Source: RGIG5579 sp045531235
GTDB lineage: Bacteria > Bacillota > Clostridia > Oscillospirales > SIG627
Assembly (NCBI GenBank): GCA_045531235.1
Contig: JAZSDQ010000082.1
Coordinates: 1-5,312, forward strand
Direction: 5' to 3'
Length of the DNA: 5,312 nt
Shown: positions 1-5,060 of the stretch, piece after piece
Position numbering within the stretch: position 1 is the stretch's first letter
Layout: each line of letters opens with the position of its first letter
The notes under the pieces: generated by a model
Databases searched by the model: none
Seen by the model: the letters and a program-made list of their open reading frames with translations, nothing else
What the model was told of the DNA's origin: nothing
Made by a program: the position numbers and the translations under genes

Positions 1-22
1 TGTGTTCCTTGTCAGCGTACAT
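1..22 (-). CDS. Start of an unidentified third gene of the leftward operon (partial)
   Basis: An ATG at 22-20 opens a reading frame that leaves the window after seven codons (Met-Tyr-Ala-Asp-Lys-Glu-His). It is preceded by a strong GAGGAGG ribosome binding site at 35-29 with a 6-nt spacer. That site overlaps the stop codon of the DUF4387 gene. The 11-nt gap and the overlap of stop and binding site indicate co-transcription and probably coupled translation with the two genes upstream. Seven residues are too few to assign a family. Genes near AtuA/DUF4387 pairs can be transporters or enzymes of organic-acid metabolism, but nothing visible here chooses among them. Confidence 0.6.
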
Positions 23-33
23 TCTGCGCCTCC

Positions 34-333
34 TCAGATCTCAATGAGAGAGAGGGGAACGTGTTGCTGGCAGCCGTAAATATCGTTGTCGGCAAGGCTG
101 CCGCTGATATTCTTGCGGGGGAAGGTGATCTTTACGGAGCTTACCACTTCAAAAGGAATGATATCGATTTTTTCCACAGCTACATCATAAGCTTTGGCAA
201 TATCTTCCTTGGTCAGGCGCTCGTAAACGTATTTCATTTCTTCTTTGGTGTTGAAGATCAGATCAAAGGTGATATAAAGCGGTCCTGCATTTTTGGAGCG
301 CAAAACTTTTGTGTAATCAATGAGCTTTTTCAA
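34..333 (-). CDS. DUF4387 family protein, TTG start
   Basis: This is a 99-residue protein matching the DUF4387 family by recollection of its motifs: the N-terminal VLRSKNAGPLYITFDLIF segment (residues 10-27) and the C-terminal run at residues 72-94 containing GSLADNDIYGCQQ. The family is small, cytosolic and of unknown reaction, and is typically encoded directly after an AtuA/DUF1446 gene, as here. No signal peptide or membrane segment is visible. The start is a TTG at 333-331, not an ATG. It is supported by an AGAGGAGGT ribosome binding site inside the end of the preceding gene (7-nt spacer) and by a TTGA overlap with that gene's TGA stop. The protein probably forms a complex, or a functional pair, with the AtuA-like protein. 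That is inferred from the conserved pairing and the coupling. Confidence 0.85.
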   Translation of the reverse strand: MKKLIDYTKVLRSKNAGPLYITFDLIFNTKEEMKYVYERLTKEDIAKAYDVAVEKIDIIPFEVVSSVKITFPRKNISGSLADNDIYGCQQHVPLSLIEI

Positions 334-1649
334 AATGCTACCTCCTCTGTAACGATCTTGGCGGTTTCTCCCAGATCGGAAACTTTTGCCAAGTGGAATA
401 CGTTGAATTCATATACTGCGCCTACGTGAATATCCGAGGGAGAGAAGGGCAATGCCAGATTTCCCGCGGTGGATTTTCTTCCTTCGTAGTCACAGTGGAG
501 CATACGGCTTCTTACGAGAGCGCAAACCGTATCTGCAATCTCCTGGGTCTTTCCTACGATATCCATAATGATACCCATAGAGGATTCCGCGCCGCCGCTC
601 AATTTGAAGGTAACGCTGTAGCTGCCTTCGGGAAGGGTGTCTTTTGTGTTTTCCTTTACAAAATCCAAAACGATCTTCTCGATCTTGCCGAAGTTGCGGC
701 AGGTTTCGGGGTCGTAAACGGTAGCGGGGCAAATGGTGCGGTAGCCGGAGCACTTAACGCCTTCCAGCTTCAGTGTCTTTTCTTCTGCTTCAAAGAAGCG
801 GGAACCCCGTACTTCCACCGTTCTGTCGTCGATCTGAGTAAAGGTGGATTCCGTTAAGTCACAAACGCCGTCGGGCTCGAAGATCAGATAGGGGTTGGAC
901 TGTTCGTAGAGAGTGTGAGCCGCTACGCGGTCTACCGTGCAGCGACGCTCGGGGTTTGCGGGGCGAAGCTGGAAGTGATCTTCGTACATATAGCCCTGCA
1001 TAACGTCTGCTGCAGCAACGGGCTCGGAGCACATTGCGCCGCATTCCATGATCTTTGCCATATGAAAGCTCAGACCGGGGTTAAAGCCCTTGAAAATGCA
1101 GGGAGCTGCATAAATGGCAGTATCGCACGCTCTGCCGCACAGAATAACGTCTACGTTCTTCTCCAGAAGAGAAATAATAGGCGCAATGCCGATCTGGCTG
1201 ACGATGGTAGTGCTTTCTTCGATGGATTCGCGGGTCAGAGGCAGCTCGTCACTCATATTGGTGATTTTACCGCTGTCAAACTTTTCCATAACGTATTCTT
1301 TGGTAACGTCACTGTAGACCGTACCTAAAGTGAAGTGAAGCTTCTGCTCTTTTGCCACCTCAAGAAGGATCTCTTTCAGCCATTCCACGTGGCGGGAGCT
1401 TCCTGCACCGCCTGCGGTACCGATGATAAAGGGAGCTTTGTGAGCAAGCGCCCTGGGAAGTGCCAGAGAAAGGTCTCTCTTCACCGCGCCTCGGTCAGTA
1501 AAGGATTTTCCGCTTCCGAGATAATAGGGTCCGGGGTCAGTGGAGCCTGCGTCTACACCGAGAAAATCTACTTTTTCGCTGAAAGCCAGTTCCAAAGCGT
1601 GCTCGTTGTAGCCATAGCCCAGAAGACCGTTCAATGCAACGATTTTCAT
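330..1649 (-). CDS. AtuA-family (DUF1446) protein
   Basis: This 439-residue cytosolic protein belongs to the acyclic terpene utilisation AtuA/DUF1446 family. Recognisable blocks are VDAGSTDPGPYYLGSG (32-47), GTAGGAGSSRHVEW (77-90), CGRACDTAIYAAP (171-183) and the HMAKIMECGAMCSEP block (196-210). AtuA was named from the Pseudomonas citronellol/geraniol degradation cluster, but its reaction is not established. Homologues occur in anaerobes without a terpene pathway, so terpene use should not be assumed here. The ATG at 1649-1647 is chosen because AAGGAG (1662-1657) lies 7 nt upstream. A longer frame back to a TTG at 1682 would start inside the -10 box. It is the first gene of a leftward operon with a DUF4387 gene and a third gene, and is divergent from an AraC-family regulator that is its likely controller. 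Confidence 0.85.
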   Translation of the reverse strand: MKIVALNGLLGYGYNEHALELAFSEKVDFLGVDAGSTDPGPYYLGSGKSFTDRGAVKRDLSLALPRALAHKAPFIIGTAGGAGSSRHVEWLKEILLEVAKEQKLHFTLGTVYSDVTKEYVMEKFDSGKITNMSDELPLTRESIEESTTIVSQIGIAPIISLLEKNVDVILCGRACDTAIYAAPCIFKGFNPGLSFHMAKIMECGAMCSEPVAAADVMQGYMYEDHFQLRPANPERRCTVDRVAAHTLYEQSNPYLIFEPDGVCDLTESTFTQIDDRTVEVRGSRFFEAEEKTLKLEGVKCSGYRTICPATVYDPETCRNFGKIEKIVLDFVKENTKDTLPEGSYSVTFKLSGGAESSMGIIMDIVGKTQEIADTVCALVRSRMLHCDYEGRKSTAGNLALPFSPSDIHVGAVYEFNVFHLAKVSDLGETAKIVTEEVAF

Positions 1650-1681
1650 AACAATTCTCCTTTTTTTTAGAATCTGACTCA

Positions 1682-1690
1682 ATTATAGCA
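1682..1690 (-). promoter_or_regulatory. Extended -10 promoter of the atuA-like operon
   Basis: Read on the minus strand, TGC-TATAAT (1690-1682) is a consensus -10 with the TG extension. No good -35 hexamer is present at 16-18 bp; the sequence there is ACACTT-like and T-rich. The predicted start of transcription is near 1675, giving a leader of about 26 nt that carries the AAGGAG site. A strong extended -10 with a poor -35 is typical of promoters that need an activator. A candidate binding element lies at 1708-1720, about where an activator would overlap the -35 position. Confidence 0.6.
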
Positions 1691-1707
1691 GAAAAAACAA
1701 CAAAAAG

Positions 1708-1720
1708 TGTGCAGATTTTC
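1708..1720 (-). promoter_or_regulatory. Candidate operator element upstream of the atuA-like promoter
   Basis: The minus strand reads GAAAATCTGCACA. It matches GAAAATGTGCGCA at 2684-2696 on the plus strand at 11 of 13 positions. The element would span roughly -33 to -45 of the leftward promoter, which suits an AraC-type activator compensating for the weak -35. A loosely similar CAAAAT-GCA lies at 1739-1731, 19 bp further upstream, and might be a second half-site. The assignment rests on two or three similar short A-rich words, so it is tentative. Confidence 0.3.
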
Positions 1721-1729
1721 TTATTTTTA

Positions 1730-1757
1730 TTGCATTTTGTCCGATATGGGTTATAAT
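1730..1757 (+). promoter_or_regulatory. Promoter of the araC-family regulator
   Basis: TTGCAT (1730-1735) and a perfect TATAAT (1752-1757) are separated by 16 bp. Transcription would begin near 1764, leaving a leader of only about 14 nt that consists mostly of the AAAGGGGA ribosome binding site ahead of the ATG at 1778. The promoter is back to back with the leftward operon promoter: the two -10 boxes are about 65 bp apart. A protein bound in between could therefore affect both, including autoregulation. Confidence 0.65.
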
Positions 1758-1777
1758 ATAAGAGAAAGGGGAAGACC

Positions 1778-2653
1778 ATGGATATTAAGAAGTTCGTTCT
1801 TTCATACTATAAAGGCGCCGCCAAGGATTTTCATATTTCCCGTATTACCAATCCAACGGAGGCACTGAAGCTTCACACCCACAGTTATTTTCAGATCTAT
1901 TATATCAACAGCGGGAAAATGACACACTATCTGGAAACGGGCTCTGCCCATCTTTCCCACGGGGACGTATTTATCCTTCCTCCCGATGTTCCTCACTATA
2001 TTAAGGTTGAGGAGGGTAAGGTGGATTTTTATTCCCTTTCCTTTATACCGGAAATGTTTTTCGCTGCCGGGGAAAAGAACCGCATTGTCACGGATTTTCT
2101 GAACAATTTAAAAAATGCGGCGAAGGAAAGTATTCAGCCGAAAATCACCTTGTCTTACGAGGATATGGCATTTGCAGAACCCATCATGCACAGAATTCTT
2201 GCCGAGCATGAAAGTGACCGCCCCGGAAAAAGTGAAATGATCCGAAGCTGCGTGCAGGTCTTGCTTTCTTTGGTGGCGAGCATTTATTTTGAAGAGCGTG
2301 CGGTCTTCCTTTTGCCGGAAGAAAATAAAAGCTACGTTCTTTATTGTATAGAGTATATTGAGAGCCATTACGATGAAGAAATTACCCTCTCCCGTATGGT
2401 GCAAATGTCGGCAATGAGTAAATCCTCGTTTGCTGCTCTTTTTCGCAAGGTTACGGGAACTACGTTTAAGGATTATCTGAACCGTTACCGTATTCGCAAG
2501 GCGGAAGAACTGCTTACGGCAGGGGAAAAAAACTATGCCGTAGCCGCCCGTGTGGGCTACCGGGATTTCAGTACCTTCTATCGGAATTTTTTAAAATATA
2601 CAGGACTTTCCCCTATGGAATACCGTAAAAGGAAAAATGGGCAGGCAGAGTAA
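1778..2653 (+). CDS. AraC-family transcriptional regulator with N-terminal cupin domain
   Basis: This 291-residue DNA-binding regulator has the usual AraC/XylS length and layout. Residues about 20-90 form a cupin-like sensor domain with HTHSYFQIYYINSG (33-46; H33, H35), the PPDVPHY turn (68-74; H73) and a GDVFILPP strand. Residues about 186-286 form the double helix-turn-helix domain: the first helix-turn-helix is near 203-224 and the second near 252-274, ending in the family signature YRDFSTFYRNFLKYTGLSPMEYRK. The cupin has Gln39 where metal-binding cupins often have Glu, so it probably binds a small organic ligand rather than catalysing. The ATG follows AAAGGGGA with good spacing. The gene is divergent from the atuA-like operon and upstream of the LarA-family operon, so either could be its target. 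The inducer cannot be named from sequence. Confidence 0.93.
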   Translation: MDIKKFVLSYYKGAAKDFHISRITNPTEALKLHTHSYFQIYYINSGKMTHYLETGSAHLSHGDVFILPPDVPHYIKVEEGKVDFYSLSFIPEMFFAAGEKNRIVTDFLNNLKNAAKESIQPKITLSYEDMAFAEPIMHRILAEHESDRPGKSEMIRSCVQVLLSLVASIYFEERAVFLLPEENKSYVLYCIEYIESHYDEEITLSRMVQMSAMSKSSFAALFRKVTGTTFKDYLNRYRIRKAEELLTAGEKNYAVAARVGYRDFSTFYRNFLKYTGLSPMEYRKRKNGQAE

Positions 2654-2675
2654 TTTCTGCTTGCTTTTCTTTTTT
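2641..2675 (+). terminator. Intrinsic terminator overlapping the end of the araC-family gene
   Basis: GCAGGCAGA (2641-2649) pairs with TCTGCTTGC (2656-2664), giving nine pairs with one G-U. The 6-nt loop is GTAATT and is followed by the T-rich tract TTTTCTTTTTT (2665-2675). The left arm encodes the last residues of the regulator, and its TAA stop (2651-2653) lies in the loop. It should separate regulator transcription from the LarA-family operon. Confidence 0.85.
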
Positions 2676-2683
2676 AAAAACAT

Positions 2684-2696
2684 GAAAATGTGCGCA
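2684..2696 (+). promoter_or_regulatory. Candidate operator element, second copy
   Basis: GAAAATGTGCGCA resembles the element upstream of the leftward operon (11 of 13 identities). A weaker relative, AAAAAAGTGCGCT (10 of 13), lies at 2832-2844 inside the spacer of the LarA-family promoter. This copy lies about 165 bp upstream of the predicted LarA-family transcription start, so it would need looping or a second protein to act there. Assignment to the AraC-family protein is inference from location only. Confidence 0.25.
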
Positions 2697-2825
2697 AAAT
2701 TGAAATATAAACAGGATAGCCGCATAGAAACATTGTAAAAAAACGCGTTTTGTTTTGAAAAAACAGGGGAAAAGTGGAAAATCAAAGCAACAATGAAAAA
2801 AGGAGCGAAAAATCACAAAGTTACC

Positions 2826-2854
2826 TTGCAAAAAAAAGTGCGCTATGCTAAAAT
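2826..2854 (+). promoter_or_regulatory. Promoter of the LarA-family operon
   Basis: TTGCAA (2826-2831), a 17-bp spacer and TAAAAT (2849-2854) with an upstream TGC extension form a strong sigma-A-type promoter. Transcription would begin near 2861 and give a leader of about 47 nt. The -10 box overlaps an in-frame ATG at 2845, which rules out that ATG as the translation start. The GTGCGC word inside the spacer resembles the candidate operators elsewhere. A regulator bound there would sit between the -35 and -10, which could repress or, with DNA untwisting, activate. Confidence 0.75.
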
Positions 2855-2875
2855 TTATGAGAATGAAATATGCTT

Positions 2876-2894
2876 TTTCCCACGTTGTGGGAAA
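2876..2894 (+). promoter_or_regulatory. Perfect inverted repeat in the LarA-family leader
   Basis: TTTCCCAC-GTT-GTGGGAAA is an exact 8-bp inverted repeat with a 3-nt centre, extendable by two G-U pairs in RNA. It lies about 16 to 34 nt after the predicted transcription start and directly before the AAAGAGGT ribosome binding site (2897-2904). It could be an operator for a dimeric repressor, or an RNA hairpin that limits ribosome access. It lacks a T tract, so it is not an intrinsic terminator. Confidence 0.55.
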
Positions 2895-2907
2895 GGAAAG
2901 AGGTACT

Positions 2908-4155
2908 ATGATCCTGGAAGAAAAAAACGGCATTTCCGATGAAGGCTTGAGAAAAGCCCTTGCCGACTTCCTGAAGGGAAGAGATTTAAAAAAAGTACTG
3001 ATCCTTCCTCCCGATTACACCCGTATGTATTCCGGTGCAGGAAAGATCACTGCCATCTTCTACGATCTCTTGAAAGATCATTGTCAGGTGGATATTATGC
3101 CTGCCTTGGGAACTCACGTTCCTATGACGAAAGAAGAATGGACGGCATTTTTCGGTAAAGATGTTCCTTTTGAGAGAATGCTGGTGCATCATTGGCGTAC
3201 CGACGTAGTAAAGCTGGGGGAAGTTCCCGCCTCCTTTGTAACTGAGGTTTCCGAGGGCCTTGTAACAAGTAGCATTGATGTGGAAGTCAACCGCTGCCTG
3301 ATGGATCCCTCCTACGATCTGATCCTTTCCATCGGTCAGGTGGTTCCCCACGAGGTCGTGGGTATGGCAAACTATTCCAAAAACATTTTCGTGGGCATTG
3401 GCGGATCTTCTATGATCAACTCATCCCACATGCTTGGCGCGTTCTACGGAATGGAGCGCATTATGGGTAAAGATTTTTCTCCCGTGCGTCGCGTTTTTGA
3501 CTATGCGGAAGAAAATTATATCAACAAGATCCCCCTGGAGTACGTTCTGACGACCACCACCAACCGCGGTGATGAAGTAACCATTCACGGACTTTATCTT
3601 GGCCGTGATCGCAAGAATTTTGAAGCTGCCGTGAAAAAGAGCCAGGAGATCAATCTGACTCATATGAAAGAGCGCTTGCAAAAGGTCGTTGTGTATCTTG
3701 ACCCCAGAGAATTCAAGAGCACTTGGCTGGGTAATAAATCCATTTACCGCACTCGTATGGCCATTGCCGACGGAGGTGAGCTGATCGTTCTTGCTCCTGC
3801 CGTCAGCCATTTTGGAGAAGACGACGAAAATGACCGCCTTATTCGTAAATACGGCTATGTAGGCAGAGAGAACGTGCTGAAGCTGGTAGAGGAAAACGAA
3901 GATCTGCAAAACAACCTCTCCGTTGCCGCTCACCTGATCCACGGTTCTTCTGACGGAAGATTCTCCATCACCTACTGCGCAGGCGGACTGAGCGAAGAAG
4001 AAGTAAGAAAAGTAAACTTTAATTATATCCCCTATGAGGAAGCAGTGAAGAAATACAATCCCGCCGTTCTCACCGATGGTTTCCATGAGATCGACGGAGA
4101 AAAGGTCTTCTATATCTCCAATCCTGCTCTCGGCCTTTGGGTTTGCGATGACTGA
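2908..4155 (+). CDS. LarA-family (DUF2088) nickel-pincer 2-hydroxyacid racemase/epimerase
   Basis: This 415-residue cytosolic enzyme is close to the usual LarA length (about 420). Lactate racemase LarA inverts the C2 configuration of 2-hydroxyacids with a nickel-pincer nucleotide bound to a lysine. The key residues are visible: D36 and R39 in PPDYTR, H70 in GTHVPMT, H148 in VVPHEVVG, K158 in NYSKN and H174 in NSSH. The 10- and 16-residue intervals H148-K158-H174 equal those of Lactiplantibacillus LarA (H174, K184, H200). The segment aligned with LarA's substrate-binding Gln and Lys reads IYRTRMA (279-285), so lactate is probably not the substrate. The gene leads an operon with a PHP protein and gnd, which hints at an aldonate such as gluconate. 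The ATG at 2908 follows AAAGAGGT. The cofactor genes larB, larC and larE are not in the window. Confidence 0.88.
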   Translation: MILEEKNGISDEGLRKALADFLKGRDLKKVLILPPDYTRMYSGAGKITAIFYDLLKDHCQVDIMPALGTHVPMTKEEWTAFFGKDVPFERMLVHHWRTDVVKLGEVPASFVTEVSEGLVTSSIDVEVNRCLMDPSYDLILSIGQVVPHEVVGMANYSKNIFVGIGGSSMINSSHMLGAFYGMERIMGKDFSPVRRVFDYAEENYINKIPLEYVLTTTTNRGDEVTIHGLYLGRDRKNFEAAVKKSQEINLTHMKERLQKVVVYLDPREFKSTWLGNKSIYRTRMAIADGGELIVLAPAVSHFGEDDENDRLIRKYGYVGRENVLKLVEENEDLQNNLSVAAHLIHGSSDGRFSITYCAGGLSEEEVRKVNFNYIPYEEAVKKYNPAVLTDGFHEIDGEKVFYISNPALGLWVCDD

Positions 4156-4166
4156 AAGGAGAAATC

Positions 4167-5021
4167 GTGAAACGTATTGATCTGCATACTCACTCCATTG
4201 AAAGCGACGGCGCACAAACACCTGCTGAGGTGGTTCGCACTGCGCACGCTGCAGGACTTTCTGCTATGGCTCTTTCCGACCACGATACCATCAACGGTGT
4301 TGCGGAAGCGGTGGCAGAAGGTAAACGACTTGGCATTGAGGTCATTCCTGCCGTAGAGCTTTCTGCGCAGTCGGATACCGAGCTGCATATTCTCGGCTAT
4401 TTTATCGACATTGAAAATAAGCCTTTAAAAGAGGCAATGGCATACGCCCTTGAGGTTCGTAATCAGCGTCAGGAGGATACCTGCCGCAAGCTGAATGAAC
4501 AGGGCTTTGATATTACCATGGACGAGCTTCGTGAAGAGGCAAACGGCAACGCTGTTCTTTGCCGCGCTCATTTTGCTCAGATTATGGTAAGAAAGGGATA
4601 CGCTCCCTCCGTCAAGGAAGCCTTCTCCAAGTACCTTTCCGTAGGCTGCTACGCTTATTCCAACCGCCAGGCGTTTACCGGCCCCGAATCCGTTTCTCTG
4701 ATCCGCGGTGCAGGCGGTATTGCCGTTGCCGCCCATCTCCACCTGATCAAAATGGAAGACGAGCCTTTGAAGGAATACCTGAAAAGCCTTATTCCTTACG
4801 GTCTGGAGGGCGTGGAAGGTTATTACACCGACTATACCCCCGATATGGAGAATCGCTACCGTAAAATGGCTTCCGATCTGGGTCTTGTCATTTCCGGCGG
4901 TACCGATTATCACGGTGCAAATAAGCCTCATATCACCATCGGTAAGGGCAAGGGCGATCTGGAGATCCCCTACAGCGTTCTGGACGGTCTTCGGGAAAGA
5001 CACCGCAAAATTTTTGGCTAA
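4167..5021 (+). CDS. PHP-domain metal-dependent phosphoesterase (YciV/RNase AM-like)
   Basis: This 284-residue cytosolic PHP protein belongs to the COG0613-like family that includes nucleoside 3',5'-bisphosphate phosphatase and YciV/RNase AM. Metal ligands are evident: H7 and H9 in DLHTHS, D14, the SDHD motif (D38, H39, D40), E64 in AVELS, H74 in HILGY, H135 in CRAHFA, H190 in AAHLHL, and D247 and H249 in GGTDYHG. The family AHP motif has Leu in place of Pro. The GTG start at 4167 follows AAAGGAG (4155-4161), and the gene begins 11 nt after the LarA-family stop, so the two are co-transcribed. Members remove phosphate from 3'-phosphorylated nucleotides or trim RNA 5' ends, but some act on other phosphoesters. 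Its link to sugar-acid metabolism is positional only. Confidence 0.9.
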   Translation: MKRIDLHTHSIESDGAQTPAEVVRTAHAAGLSAMALSDHDTINGVAEAVAEGKRLGIEVIPAVELSAQSDTELHILGYFIDIENKPLKEAMAYALEVRNQRQEDTCRKLNEQGFDITMDELREEANGNAVLCRAHFAQIMVRKGYAPSVKEAFSKYLSVGCYAYSNRQAFTGPESVSLIRGAGGIAVAAHLHLIKMEDEPLKEYLKSLIPYGLEGVEGYYTDYTPDMENRYRKMASDLGLVISGGTDYHGANKPHITIGKGKGDLEIPYSVLDGLRERHRKIFG

Positions 5022-5042
5022 AAACAAATTACGAAATATATA
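5014..5042 (+). promoter_or_regulatory. Possible internal promoter before gnd
   Basis: TTGGCT (5014-5019), a 17-bp spacer and TATATA (5037-5042) lie across the PHP stop codon and the 39-bp gap before gnd. Transcription would start near 5049, at the AAGGAG ribosome binding site, leaving almost no leader. A/T-rich gaps often yield such matches, so gnd may be expressed only by read-through from the LarA-family promoter. Confidence 0.3.
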
Positions 5043-5060
5043 AATTAAAAGGAGAAAACA

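Larger units (their letters stand above)
2654..2907. other. A-rich intergenic region between araC-family gene and LarA-family operon
   Basis: This 254-bp stretch holds no convincing gene. It starts with the terminator tract and then carries the candidate operator GAAAATGTGCGCA (2684-2696). Two adjoining short symmetric elements follow: AAAACGCGTTTT (2740-2751) and TGTTTT-GAA-AAAACA (2751-2765). A purine-rich strand comes next (about 2758-2815), then the LarA-family promoter (2826-2854) and a leader inverted repeat (2876-2894). The length and number of symmetric elements suggest a regulated promoter rather than simple spacing. Confidence 0.6.

Noticed and set aside
393..857. Plus-strand open frames inside the AtuA-like gene (also 915-1328 and 1335-1670)
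   Set aside because: They are antisense to well-conserved AtuA motifs, and none has a convincing ribosome binding site or product.
1650..1682. N-terminal extension of the AtuA-like protein from a TTG at 1682
   Set aside because: The codon overlaps the minus-strand -10 box and lacks a ribosome binding site. The extra residues (SQILKKRRIV) are encoded by the leader and the AAGGAG region.
2700..2728. Second LarA promoter, TTGAAA with CATAGA at 17 bp
   Set aside because: The -10 candidate matches the consensus at only three of six positions, and the promoter at 2826-2854 is far better.
2734..2754. CcpA cre-like site around the CGCG palindrome
   Set aside because: Aligning either CG with the cre consensus leaves the TG and CA ends and central positions mismatched.
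2845..2907. N-terminal extension of the LarA-family protein from the ATG at 2845
   Set aside because: The ATG lies upstream of the predicted transcription start and overlaps the -10 box. It has no ribosome binding site, and the 21 extra residues do not resemble the family. The ATG at 2908 has AAAGAGGT in front.
2613..2933. Minus-strand frame across the intergenic region rich in Phe
   Set aside because: It reads through A-rich DNA, giving low-complexity Phe/Leu/Ser, and spans the terminator and promoter of the plus strand.
3421..4221. Long minus-strand open frame (266 codons) opposite the LarA-family gene
   Set aside because: It is fully antisense to a clear family member, has no ribosome binding site or recognisable domain, and fits a shadow of the codon pattern.
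4425..5027. Minus-strand open frame of 200 codons opposite the PHP gene
   Set aside because: It is antisense to conserved PHP motifs, with no family resemblance or start signal.
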